Source of the DNA: Spyradocola sp034113365
GTDB lineage: Bacteria > Bacillota > Clostridia > Christensenellales > UBA1750
Assembly (NCBI GenBank): GCA_034113365.1
Contig: JAXEXP010000134.1
Coordinates: 1-43,076, forward strand
Direction: 5' to 3'
Length of the DNA stretch: 43,076 nt
Positions 32,033-38,879 of the stretch are shown piece after piece; positions within the stretch are counted from its first letter, which is position 1, and the number at the start of each line of letters is the position of its first letter. A program made the translations under genes and the position numbers. The notes under the pieces are model-generated. The model saw only the letters and a program-made list of their open reading frames with translations. It had not been told where the DNA came from and made no database searches.

Positions 32033-32062
32033 TTGACGGATGGCAGGCAGTCAGTGCATAAT
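32033..32062 (+). promoter_or_regulatory. promoter of the galK-tsaE-tsaB-rimI unit
   Basis: TTGACG (32033-32038) and CATAAT (32057-32062) are 18 bp apart, about 65 nt before the galK start. Confidence 0.6.
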
Positions 32063-32129
32063 AACAGGGAACGAAGCGGCGCGGCAAATGGGCGCGCGCA
32101 GCGGATCAGAACGGACGGAGGCAAGCGCT

Positions 32130-33419
32130 ATGTTTGACAAAAAGGCTCTTGTGCAACAGCTCGATACCCAGGCGGCTAAGGAGGAATTCCATCTGCTCTA
32201 CGGCGGCGGCGAGGAGACCGCTGCGGAGCAGCGCGCGCGCTATGCGGCGCTGCTGGACGACTATACGGCGCACTTTGGCGAGCAGGGCGCGCAGCCCGCG
32301 TTCTTCTCCTCGCCCGGGCGCACCGAGATCGTGGGCAACCACACCGACCACAACAACGGCCTGGTGCTGGCCGCCGCGGTGACGCTGGACACGCTGGCCG
32401 CCGCCGCCCCCACGGACGACGGAATCATCACGCTCTACTCCGCGGGCTACGACAAGCCCTTTGTGGTGGATACCGCCGACCTTGCGCTGCGTCAGGAGGA
32501 GAAGAACACCACCTTCGCGCTCATCCGCGGCGTGTGCAAAAAGCTCGTCGACATGGGCTATGCCGTGGGCGGCTTCAACGCGGCCGTCACCTCGCGCGTG
32601 CTGGGCGGCAGCGGCCTGTCCTCCTCGGCGGCCTTTGAGGTGCTGCTGGTCTGCATACTGGACGGCCTGTACAACGGCTCCATCCTCGACGGCATCACCC
32701 GCGCCAAGATCAGCCAGTGGGTGGAGAACGTCTACTTTGGCAAGCCCTCCGGCCTGATGGATCAGTCCGCCTGCTCCGTCGGCGGGTTGGTTGGCATCGA
32801 TTTCAAGCACGCCGACCCCAAGTTTGAGGAGTTCAGCTTCGACTTTGAGGCGCGCGGCTTCAACGTGGTGGTGCTGGCCACCCGCTCCTCCCACGACGAC
32901 CTGACCGACGAGTACGCCTCCATCCCCGCCGAGATGAAGGCCGTTGCGCAGGCCATGGGCGGCAAGGTGCTGCGCGACTTCCACGCAGACGACCTCATCG
33001 CCCGCATGCCCGAGGTCCGCGAAAAGACCAGCGACCGCGCCGTGATGCGCGCGCTGCACTACTACGACGAAAACGAGCGCGTCAAGGCCATCTACAAGGC
33101 GCTGGAGGCGGGCGACCTGGACGCCTTCCTCGCGGGCGTGATCGAGTCCGGCGAGTCCAGCTGGAAGCAGCTGCAGAACCTCTACGTCGGCGGCAGCACC
33201 GCCCAGAGCCTGGCGCTGGCCTGCGCGCTGTCCGAGCGCATCTTAAAGGGCTGCGGCGCGTGGCGCGTGCACGGCGGCGGCTTTGCGGGCACCATACTCG
33301 CCTTCGTGCCCCACTACAAGCTGGACGCCTACGTCCGCCAGATGGACGCCGTGTTCGGCGACGGCGCGTGCACGGTGCTGGGCATCCGCCCCGTCGGCGC
33401 CAAAAAGGTGGAGCTGTAA
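32130..33419 (+). CDS. galK: galactokinase (GHMP family)
   Basis: It phosphorylates D-galactose at C1 with ATP. The 429-residue product starts at ATG 32130 after CGGAGG. The galactokinase signature reads SPGRTEIVGNHTDHNNG (the commoner form is GRVNLIGEHTDYNGG). The GHMP ATP loop is LGGSGLSSSAAFE, and the C-terminal GGGFAGTILAFV motif is intact. This is the divergent galactokinase branch found with type 2 GalT in Clostridia. Paired divergently with galT. No galE or transporter is in view. Its stop is directly followed by the tsaE start with no gap. Confidence 0.93.
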   Translation: MFDKKALVQQLDTQAAKEEFHLLYGGGEETAAEQRARYAALLDDYTAHFGEQGAQPAFFSSPGRTEIVGNHTDHNNGLVLAAAVTLDTLAAAAPTDDGIITLYSAGYDKPFVVDTADLALRQEEKNTTFALIRGVCKKLVDMGYAVGGFNAAVTSRVLGGSGLSSSAAFEVLLVCILDGLYNGSILDGITRAKISQWVENVYFGKPSGLMDQSACSVGGLVGIDFKHADPKFEEFSFDFEARGFNVVVLATRSSHDDLTDEYASIPAEMKAVAQAMGGKVLRDFHADDLIARMPEVREKTSDRAVMRALHYYDENERVKAIYKALEAGDLDAFLAGVIESGESSWKQLQNLYVGGSTAQSLALACALSERILKGCGAWRVHGGGFAGTILAFVPHYKLDAYVRQMDAVFGDGACTVLGIRPVGAKKVEL

Positions 33420-33905
33420 ATGCTGCGATTTGAAACCCACAGCCCCGCGCAGACCGAGGCGGTCGCCGAGGCGCTCGCGCACACCCTGCGCGCCGGGCAG
33501 GTGCTGCTGCTGTCCGGCGGCCTGGGCGCGGGCAAGACGGCCTTCGTGCGCGGCCTGGTGCGCGGCCTGGGCGGGGACGAAAACGAGGTCTCCAGCCCCA
33601 CGTTTGCGCTGATGAACCAGTACGACGGCAGGCTGACCGTGCGGCACTTCGACCTCTACCGCCTCTCCGGCCCGGAGGAGGTCTGCGACCTTGGCTTTGA
33701 CGAATTCTTCCGCGCGGGCGACGGCGTGTGCGCCGTGGAGTGGCACAGCGTCGCCGGTGCGGACTTCTGGCGCGGCATGGACACGCTGATCGTGGAACTG
33801 TCCGGCGAGGACGAGCGCCGCGTCCTAACGGTGGAGGGAGAGCATGAACCTGTTGATGTTGGACGCCTCGTCCAGCTCGGCGTCGGTGTGCATCGCACGG
33901 CCTGA
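33420..33905 (+). CDS. tsaE: tRNA threonylcarbamoyladenosine synthesis ATPase TsaE
   Basis: TsaE works with TsaB and TsaD in making the t6A37 base of tRNAs. The 161-residue product has the Walker A GGLGAGKT at residues 33-40, then SSPTFALMNQY, the HFDLYRL motif and CAVEWH. The start follows the galK stop with no spacer. The last 20 residues lie in a 62-nt overlap with tsaB in another frame and look non-conserved, so this tail may be dispensable. Confidence 0.92.
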   Translation: MLRFETHSPAQTEAVAEALAHTLRAGQVLLLSGGLGAGKTAFVRGLVRGLGGDENEVSSPTFALMNQYDGRLTVRHFDLYRLSGPEEVCDLGFDEFFRAGDGVCAVEWHSVAGADFWRGMDTLIVELSGEDERRVLTVEGEHEPVDVGRLVQLGVGVHRTA

Positions 33906-34533
33906 CGCGCTGATTTACGAGAGCTATCTCAATAATGGCCTGACGCATTCATCGTCGCTGATGCCCATGGTGGAGGACGCGCTGCGCCACGCCGGGCTGG
34001 ACGTCGGGGAGATCGACGTGTTCGGCTGCGTGGTGGGCCCCGGCTCCTTCACCGGCGTGCGCATCGGTGTGGCCACCGTGATGGGCCTTGCGGGCGACAA
34101 GCCCTGCGCCCCCGTCGACGGCCTGGAAGCCCTCGCCGCGCAGGCCGCGACCTTTGACGGCATCGTGGTGCCGATCCTCGACGCGCGTGCCGGTCAGGTC
34201 TACGCCGCGCAGTTTGAAAACGGGCAGCGCATCGCCCCCGACGCGCCCGTCAAGCTCGACGAGCTGCTGGAGGCCCTCGCCGCCACGGGCAAAAAATGCC
34301 TGTTTCTGGGCGACGGAGCCGCCGCGCACCGCGAGCGCCTGGAAGCGGTGGACTTCGCCGTCGTCGCGCCGCCCGCGCTGCACGGCCTGCACGCATCCGC
34401 CGCCGCGCAGCTCGCCTTTGCCCGGCAGGAGTCCTGGCTGCCCGCATCGCAGCTGCGCCCCCTCTACCTGCGCGCCCCGCAGGCCGAGCGCGAGCGCGCC
34501 GCCCGCCTTGCAAAGGAGGCCGAACATGCCTGA
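33844..34533 (+). CDS. tsaB: t6A synthesis scaffold TsaB
   Basis: TsaB is an ASKHA-fold partner that stabilises TsaD. The 229-residue product reads MNLLMLDASSSSASVCIA (first strand pair), YLNNGLTHSSSLMPMVEDALRHAGLDVGEIDVFGCVVGPGSFTGVRIGVATVMGLA, and PILDARAGQVYAAQFE, all typical. GGAGGGAG precedes the ATG, within tsaE. It overlaps rimI by eight bases. Confidence 0.94.
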   Translation: MNLLMLDASSSSASVCIARPDALIYESYLNNGLTHSSSLMPMVEDALRHAGLDVGEIDVFGCVVGPGSFTGVRIGVATVMGLAGDKPCAPVDGLEALAAQAATFDGIVVPILDARAGQVYAAQFENGQRIAPDAPVKLDELLEALAATGKKCLFLGDGAAAHRERLEAVDFAVVAPPALHGLHASAAAQLAFARQESWLPASQLRPLYLRAPQAERERAARLAKEAEHA

Positions 34534-35008
34534 GATCCTGACCCGCCCCATGCGCCCCGACGACCTGGACCGCGTGATGGAGATCGAGCATCAGGCGTTT
34601 GCCATCCCGTGGACGCGCGCGGACATGGAGGGCGAGCTGAACAACCGCGCCGCCCGCTACCATGTGCTGACCGAGGACGATACCGTCATGGCCTACGCGG
34701 GCACCTGGTTCGTGATCGACGAGGGCCACATCACCAACATCGCCGTCGCGCCCGAATGCCGCGGCAAGGGCTACGGCACCCGCGTGATGGCCGCGATGAT
34801 GCAAAACGCCGTGGACCTTGGCGTCACCTACATGACGCTGGAGGTGCGCGTGGGCAACGTCCCCGCCCTCGCCCTCTACAAGAAGCTGGGCTTCAAAAAG
34901 GCCGGCGTCCGCAAAAAATACTACGAGGACAACGGCGAGGACGCCTACATCATGGTCAACGACCGCCTGCAGCTCTCCATTGACAGGGCGTTACAGGCGA
35001 TGAATTAA
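34526..35008 (+). CDS. rimI: ribosomal-protein-alanine N-acetyltransferase RimI
   Basis: RimI acetylates the N-terminal Ala of S18 in model bacteria. The 160-residue GNAT shows MEIEHQAFAIPWTRADMEGEL, HITNIAVAPECRGKGYGTRVMAAMM (acetyl-CoA loop), and TLEVRVGNVPALALYKKLGFKKAGVRKKYYEDNGEDAYIM, which are RimI-specific. AAAGGAGG lies 7 nt before ATG 34526. The tsaE-tsaB-rimI order is common; tsaD, often next, is missing here because a terminator follows. Confidence 0.93.
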   Translation: MPEILTRPMRPDDLDRVMEIEHQAFAIPWTRADMEGELNNRAARYHVLTEDDTVMAYAGTWFVIDEGHITNIAVAPECRGKGYGTRVMAAMMQNAVDLGVTYMTLEVRVGNVPALALYKKLGFKKAGVRKKYYEDNGEDAYIMVNDRLQLSIDRALQAMN

Positions 35009-35015
35009 GCACGAA

Positions 35016-35063
35016 AAACCGCTTGCAGAGCACACGAAACGTTCGTCTGCAGGCGGTTTTTTT
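35016..35063 (+). terminator. terminator after rimI
   Basis: AACCGCTTGCAGA pairs with TCTGCAGGCGGTT (35046-35058) with one G-T wobble. A smaller ACGAA/TTCGT helix lies in the loop, and a run of seven Ts follows (35057-35063). Confidence 0.9.
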
Positions 35064-35126
35064 GCGCCTTTTTGGGCGTCTAAAGCGGCGAAAACGGGGC
35101 AGAATAGGCGCGTGGAGGTGTTGCAA

Positions 35127-35309
35127 ATGGATCAGAAACGGCCGCGCGACACGGCGCTGCAGAGGCTGCTGCAGGACGATGTGCGCACCGCAGAGCTGTA
35201 CGCGATGCTGCCCATCGAGGTGCAGTCCATGGTGCAGCAGAACGCACAGCGCCTGAGCACCGTGGAGGACGTGGAGCACATGGCGGGCGACTATATCGAC
35301 GGGATCTGA
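35127..35309 (+). CDS. small protein of unknown function
   Basis: The 60-residue product starts at ATG 35127, 6 nt past GGAGGTG. A GTG at 35112 is less likely. It is a soluble, mostly helical acidic protein: LQRLLQDDVRTAELYAMLPIEVQSMVQQNAQRLSTVEDVEHMAGDYI. No family recognised. It forms a pair with the next gene, 11 nt downstream, and both end before one terminator. Confidence 0.65.
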   Translation: MDQKRPRDTALQRLLQDDVRTAELYAMLPIEVQSMVQQNAQRLSTVEDVEHMAGDYIDGI

Positions 35310-35320
35310 GGAGGAACAGC

Positions 35321-35533
35321 ATGGCAAGGCAGCGCAGAAGCCGGGAAAACGGCATGGATATTCCGCAGGGACTGAGCCAGATGATGGCGAAAAACCCGGA
35401 CAAGCTGGCGGTGTTCGGCCAGATGGACGACCGGACGCGCGGCGCGCTCATCCAGCAGGCGCGGCAGGCACAGTCGCGCGACGAGATGGAGGCGCTGGTG
35501 GCGCGCATCGGCGACCCGCATCATTTTGAGTGA
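35321..35533 (+). CDS. small protein of unknown function
   Basis: The 70-residue product has GAGGAGG upstream of the ATG. It has a basic start (MARQRRSRENG), then a helical body LSQMMAKNPDKLAVFGQMDDRTRGALIQQARQAQSRDEMEALVARIGD. No membrane segment or known motif. Probably cotranscribed with the preceding small gene. Confidence 0.65.
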   Translation: MARQRRSRENGMDIPQGLSQMMAKNPDKLAVFGQMDDRTRGALIQQARQAQSRDEMEALVARIGDPHHFE

Positions 35534-35542
35534 AAATACGGC

Positions 35543-35593
35543 AAAAAAAGGCGTCGGAACGCGGCGAAATGCTGCGCTCTGACGCCTTTTTTT
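35543..35593 (+). terminator. terminator after the small-gene pair
   Basis: GGCGTCGGAACGCGGC pairs with GCTGCGCTCTGACGCC with two wobbles and one mismatch, flanked by a run of As on the left and Ts on the right (35587-35593). It can act in both directions. Confidence 0.88.
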
Positions 35594-35600
35594 GTGCAAA

Positions 35601-35857
35601 AGCCCAGGGGTTTGGGCTGTGTTCGTAAGACAGTAAAATAGGCAAAAGGCGTGACGCAGTCACGACTTTTGCCTTAAGAGGATAGCCGCTTTCGCGGCGC
35701 AAGGGATGCAGTCCCTTGTTCGGAACGCAGTGACGTAAGACGCCCCGGACATTCAGGTGTCCGGGGTTCTCGGTCTCGCAGAGCGCACATACGGGGTTAC
35801 CCCGTATAGAAGTGCGCCCTTGTATCTGTTCGACAAACTGGAAGTTGACTATCAACT
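35601..35857. repeat. cluster of six to seven hairpins, no gene
   Basis: Consecutive palindromes occur at: 35601-35618 (AGCCCA/TGGGCT); 35640-35674 (9 bp, one mismatch, then 5 bp); 35685-35698 (GCCGC/GCGGC); 35701-35717 (AAGGGA/TCCCTT); 35743-35766 (CCCCGGACA/TGTCCGGGG); 35783-35817 (outer GCGCAC/GTGCGC, inner 8-bp ATACGGGG/CCCCGTAT); and a smaller AGTTGA/TCAACT at 35843-35857. No convincing open frame covers them. A structured RNA or a composite mobile palindrome is possible. Confidence 0.7.
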
Positions 35858-35896
35858 GATAATCAAAAATATCATTTCTAAAATTGCAAGTCCTTC

Positions 35897-36016
35897 TCAG
35901 ATCGTAACTATCTTAAAATTTTTTGAACTCATTTTTCCATTTTTATACTCATCGTGGCACAAATAAATTGTAAGTGCTGCAAACACAATCGTCATTATCC
36001 CAATAGTTGGCATCAT
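35897..36016 (-). CDS. 39-residue membrane peptide
   Basis: The start is ATG 36016 (a second ATG follows directly). GGAGG lies 8-9 nt upstream (on the plus strand as CCTCC at 36025-36029), and the stop is TGA 35897-35899. It begins MMPTIG and has one hydrophobic helix (residues 5-20, IGIMTIVFAALTIYLC), followed by a short charged tail with HDEYKNGK. It lies 19 nt downstream of the 66-residue gene on the same strand, so it is probably its operon partner. The size and layout resemble small membrane toxins or regulatory peptides, but no family was recognised. Confidence 0.5.
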   Translation of the reverse strand: MMPTIGIMTIVFAALTIYLCHDEYKNGKMSSKNFKIVTI

Positions 36017-36035
36017 TTTTGTGACCTCCATAACT

Positions 36036-36236
36036 TTATATTTGTTTATCAAGTAATTCCATTCGGTCAATATCAGTAATTTTAATTACCTCGCAACTGA
36101 CAAGAATGGAACTGTCATCATAAAATTCATCGTTAAATAATCCAGTGCGAACAGAGCCGTCTTTGAAGTAAATTCTCACGAACTTATCATACATATCTGC
36201 ATATTGCCTATGAAATGCTTCACTTACTTCATACAT
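36036..36236 (-). CDS. small protein of unknown function in an AT-rich islet
   Basis: ATG 36236 gives 66 residues and has GGAGG 7 nt upstream; the upstream ATG at 36257 would bury that site. The sequence EVSEAFHRQYADMYDKFVRIYFKDGSVRTGLFNDEF continues into SILVSCEVIKITDIDRMELLD. The alternating strands with FKDGS and a late …IKITDIDRMEL segment suggest a small Sm-like or SH3-like barrel, which is speculation. Codons are AT-rich, unlike all neighbours, which points to horizontal acquisition. Confidence 0.7.
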   Translation of the reverse strand: MYEVSEAFHRQYADMYDKFVRIYFKDGSVRTGLFNDEFYDDSSILVSCEVIKITDIDRMELLDKQI

Positions 36237-36278
36237 AAAGACACCTCCAAATTCCAATTTATCAGTCTGTACGATTCC

Positions 36279-36307
36279 ATATTATTACTTAACAGGATAA
36301 AAAGCAA
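36279..36307 (-). promoter_or_regulatory. promoter of the AT-rich islet genes
   Basis: On the minus strand, TTGCTT (36302-36307) and TAATAT (36279-36284) are 17 bp apart, about 40 nt before the 66-residue gene. Confidence 0.6.
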
Positions 36308-36351
36308 GAACAATCACAGCAGAGCAAATTGAACTGCTGTGACTGTTCTTG
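36305..36351 (-). terminator. terminator-like hairpin overlapping the islet promoter
   Basis: CAAGAACA and TCACAGCAG (36305-36322, one A/C mismatch between) pair with CTGCTGTGA and TGTTCTTG (36334-36351) around an 11-nt loop. On the minus strand it is followed by CTTTTTA, so it fits termination of the TfoX/E2-like transcript. Its foot overlaps the -35 of the islet promoter. Confidence 0.7.
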
Positions 36352-36401
36352 TCTTATGAACACCGCCCATTCTGGGGGGGGTGTTTTGGGTGCGAGGGGG
36401 A

Positions 36402-36455
36402 CACCTCATCCGACGAGCCTGCGGCTTGCCGACTTCCCCTCAAGGGGAAGGCTTT
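36402..36455. repeat. REP-like intergenic palindromic repeat, copy B
   Basis: A hairpin AGCC-TGC-GGCT (36416-36426) is followed by CTTCCCC-TCAA-GGGGAAG (36433-36450), matching the second hairpin of the copy at 4293-4310. The stop codon of the TfoX-domain gene is the TCA of its loop read on the minus strand. Confidence 0.6.
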
Positions 36456-36715
36456 GGGGGGAGGCGGTGCTGGATGTAGAAGGCCTTGCGTTCGGCCTTG
36501 CGCCCGGGCGGGAGGAGGGCTTTTTTGACGCCCTGAATGGCGCCCTCGAGGGCGAGGAGGCGATGGATGCAGGCGCTGGGGTCGATGCGCTGGATGCGCA
36601 GCCAGGCCTGTTCGGCGCCGATGGCGCGCAGCTCCGCCTCGGTGCGGATGCCGACGCGGTGGAGCTGTTCTTCGACGGCCTTGCCGATATTGGGCAGGCG
36701 GGAGAGTTCGCACAT
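36440..36715 (-). CDS. TfoX C-terminal domain protein
   Basis: The 91-residue product MCELSRLPNIGKAVEEQLHRVGI continues ELRAIGAEQAWLRIQRIDPSACIHRLLALEGAIQGVKKALLP, the TfoX/Sxy C-terminal domain: a helix-hairpin-helix-like start and conserved ALEGAI. In Proteobacteria the full-length protein regulates competence. Stand-alone C-terminal domains are common in Clostridia with no assigned role. The last residues (RLPPKPSP) and the TGA lie in the repeat element. It follows the E2-like gene by 33 nt. Confidence 0.85.
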   Translation of the reverse strand: MCELSRLPNIGKAVEEQLHRVGIRTEAELRAIGAEQAWLRIQRIDPSACIHRLLALEGAIQGVKKALLPPGRKAERKAFYIQHRLPPKPSP

Positions 36716-36748
36716 GGGCTTGGCCTCCTGAAAATGGAGCGGGGCAGG

Positions 36749-37831
36749 TCAGATGAGGAGGGAGAGCAGGTTTTCCAGGTGCGCACAGGTGTCGGACAGG
36801 GCCTGCGCGGCGTCCGCAGCGGACAGCGTGCGCTCGTCAAAGGCGAGCGAAAGGTGCAGCACGGGGTAGAGCTCCAGCGCGTCGCCGTCTGCGCGGAGGG
36901 CCTGCCGGGGGGCGGGCACGATCAGGCGCAGGGAGCCGTCGCCGGGGAGAGCGGCGGCGGTGACGGCGGTGGCGGACAGGTCGAGCACGTCGGGCAGGGA
37001 GGGGAGCGCGTCCAGCTGGCGCAGGGTCGTCGCCTCCACGGGGGTGAGCAGGCTGGCCAGCGCGGTGTGCATCGCGGCAAAGCGCGCCATGGCGGCGATG
37101 CGCACGCCGGTGCGCCCGGCGATGTCCGTGCAGACGGTCAGGTCGGTATCCGCGGTGAGGCAAGCGGGGCGGGCGGGGACGGCGCAGGGCGTCTCGTCGG
37201 GAGACGCGGCGGAGGGCTCGTCGGGGGCGACGGCCAGCTCCTCTTCGATTTCCTGCTGCTGGGCGGGCTCGTCGAGCGCCTCCAGGTCGCCGGTGTCGTC
37301 CTCGACGTATTGCAGAAGCTCTTCCTCGGAAAAATCCGGGGCGGCTTCAGGCTCTGGCTCTGGGCTCCCGGCGGGCGCTTCGGGCGCGGCGTCCGGGGCT
37401 TCGGCCGGTGCGGGCTCCGGCTCGTCGGGGGATTCGGGCTGGGGAGCGGGCGCATCGGGCGTGTCCCCGGAAATGGCCAACGCCTCGGGAGCGGGCGCGC
37501 CGGGGGCGTCCGCGGCCTCCTGTGCGGAGGGCTCGTCGGGGGCGGCGGCCTCGTCCAGGTAGGAGGTGCGGCCCAGGTTGAGCACGGAATCGGGCGTGGG
37601 CGCGGAGAGCATGCCCACGTCGGCGGGGCAGTGCACCAGCTCGCCCTCGGGCACGAAGATGGCGACCAGACGGCCCGCCTTCTGGGACTTTACGGTGTAG
37701 GTGCCCTCGTCGGTATCAAAGGAGAACAGCTCGTCGCCCTGCGCGACCCAGTCTCCGGTCTTTTTGTACCAGGTGGTGATCATGCCGGTCTCGTCCTTGC
37801 CGCCGCGGCTGGGCATCTGGATGACTGCCAT
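36749..37831 (-). CDS. degenerate E2-like protein (lipoyl-domain fold plus acyltransferase-like tail)
   Basis: The 360-residue product's residues 1-78 follow the lipoyl/biotinyl domain (MPSRGGKDETGMITTWYKKTGDWVAQGDELFSFDTDEGTYTV), but the DKA lysine that carries lipoate reads Glu42. Residues about 85-235 are an Ala/Pro/Glu/Asp linker. The C-terminal 120 residues resemble the 2-oxoacid dehydrogenase acyltransferase domain, ending SLAFDERTLSAADAAQALSDTCAHLENLL, where the catalytic DHRxxDG reads DERTLSA (Glu333 for His, Ser337 for Asp). So both active sites are lost. No E1 or E3 gene lies nearby. A structural or regulatory role is likely. A perfect consensus promoter drives it. Confidence 0.75.
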   Translation of the reverse strand: MAVIQMPSRGGKDETGMITTWYKKTGDWVAQGDELFSFDTDEGTYTVKSQKAGRLVAIFVPEGELVHCPADVGMLSAPTPDSVLNLGRTSYLDEAAAPDEPSAQEAADAPGAPAPEALAISGDTPDAPAPQPESPDEPEPAPAEAPDAAPEAPAGSPEPEPEAAPDFSEEELLQYVEDDTGDLEALDEPAQQQEIEEELAVAPDEPSAASPDETPCAVPARPACLTADTDLTVCTDIAGRTGVRIAAMARFAAMHTALASLLTPVEATTLRQLDALPSLPDVLDLSATAVTAAALPGDGSLRLIVPAPRQALRADGDALELYPVLHLSLAFDERTLSAADAAQALSDTCAHLENLLSLLI

Positions 37832-37878
37832 TGTGTGTCCCTCGCTTTCAACTGGAATGAGTCTCAGGTTTTGCTAAG

Positions 37879-37907
37879 ATTATACGCGGGATCGCCCGGG
37901 GTGTCAA
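37879..37907 (-). promoter_or_regulatory. consensus promoter of the E2-like/TfoX-domain unit
   Basis: On the minus strand, TTGACA (37902-37907) and TATAAT (37879-37884) are exactly 17 bp apart, a perfect sigma-A match, 48 nt before the start codon. Confidence 0.88.
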
Positions 37908-37962
37908 CTTGGAGCGGCGAGGGCGGCGGTGCGCCGGGAAGGGCTTGATTATGATATGATTT

Positions 37963-37994
37963 GGAGCAGGCGCTCTGGGGAGAGGGCCTGCTCC
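37963..37994 (-). terminator. hairpin behind the MerR gene
   Basis: GGAGCAGG (37963-37970) pairs with CCTGCTCC (37987-37994), with an inner CTCT/AGAG helix. There is no strong T tract on the minus strand, so termination is only likely. Confidence 0.4.
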
Positions 37995-38019
37995 GGGGAT
38001 GCAGGAGGTTTTGGGGCGG

Positions 38020-38838
38020 TCAGCGGGTGGGGGCGATGGGATAGCAGACCTCGGTGACGAATTCGTCGGGGTTGCTGGTTTCGTGGGGACTGACGTGGTA
38101 GAGGTTGAAGGCGGGGCCGGAGAGGGTGTAGCCGTTGTCCAGCACCCAGGCGGCGACGGCGGTCATCACGTCGTTGAGCTGGGCGTAGGAGCCGCGGCAG
38201 ACGGCGGTGGCGGCGGTGACGGGCGGGAGGGTGCGGAAGAGCACGCCGTCCGTGTCGGGGTAGGCGCCGCGGACGGTCTTTTGGGCCTCGACGTCGACGT
38301 CGGACTCGCGGAACTCGCGGTCGTGGAACACGACGGCGCACAGGCAGGGGTCGTCGGGGACGAGGTGCAGCGACGCGGTGCGGCGCACGAGCTCGCTCCA
38401 GAGCAGACCTTCCTCATCGTAGGAGGGAATGGTCATGCGCAGCGTGGCGGCGTAGCGGGCGGGAAAGGTCTTGATGGTGACGGGACAATTCATGGGGAAA
38501 CCATCCTTTCTCAGGCGTTGCAGCGCTGTCCCGAGCAGGCGCAGGCGGCGGGCGGTCTGGTCCTGCAGCGCGGTCAGCTCCGCGCGGCGTGCGAGCAGAT
38601 GGCGCTCGAGCAGCGCGGGGTCGTCGCAGGCGAGCAGCTCGCCGATGGCGGCAAGGCCAAAGCCCATGTCGCGCAGCGCAGCGATGCGGCTGGCCGTGGG
38701 CAGCTGGCTCTCGCGGTAGTAGCGGTAGCCTGTGTCCGGGTCGATGCGGACGGGGTGCAGAAGGCCCAATTCGTCGTAGTGGCGCAGCATGCGGATGCTG
38801 ACGCGGGACAGCTTGGAAAATTCTCCGATCTTCAGCAT
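38020..38838 (-). CDS. MerR-family regulator with GyrI-like effector domain
   Basis: The 272-residue product's N-terminal winged helix reads MLKIGEFSKLSRVSIRMLRHYDELGLLHPVRIDPDTGYRYYRESQL, the MerR/BmrR form. A dimerising coiled coil covers about residues 75-112 and a GyrI-like/effector-binding domain the rest (about 118-272). Such proteins, as in the BmrR branch, sense hydrophobic or cationic drugs. GAGGTATCCC precedes the ATG. It is divergent from the ABC-F gene and has a 19-bp-spaced promoter, the layout MerR proteins act on, suggesting autoregulation. Confidence 0.88.
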   Translation of the reverse strand: MLKIGEFSKLSRVSIRMLRHYDELGLLHPVRIDPDTGYRYYRESQLPTASRIAALRDMGFGLAAIGELLACDDPALLERHLLARRAELTALQDQTARRLRLLGTALQRLRKDGFPMNCPVTIKTFPARYAATLRMTIPSYDEEGLLWSELVRRTASLHLVPDDPCLCAVVFHDREFRESDVDVEAQKTVRGAYPDTDGVLFRTLPPVTAATAVCRGSYAQLNDVMTAVAAWVLDNGYTLSGPAFNLYHVSPHETSNPDEFVTEVCYPIAPTR

Positions 38839-38879
38839 GGGATACCTCGCAGATCTGCAGGATTTTTGAGCTCAGGGGT

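Noticed and set aside
29307..32036. 909-residue plus-strand open frame opposite phosphatase and galT
   Set aside because: Antisense shadow. Repetitive Arg/Gln/His/Val text, and it crosses gene boundaries on the other strand.
35601..35857. CRISPR array
   Set aside because: The palindromes differ from one another and are not evenly spaced repeats.
35757..35966. 69-residue plus-strand frame across the hairpin cluster and AT-rich islet
   Set aside because: It runs through palindromes and opposite the 39-residue gene, and has no ribosome-binding site.
36329..37948. 539-residue plus-strand frame opposite the E2-like gene
   Set aside because: Gly-rich shadow. The minus-strand frame has lipoyl and acyltransferase-type domains and a perfect promoter.
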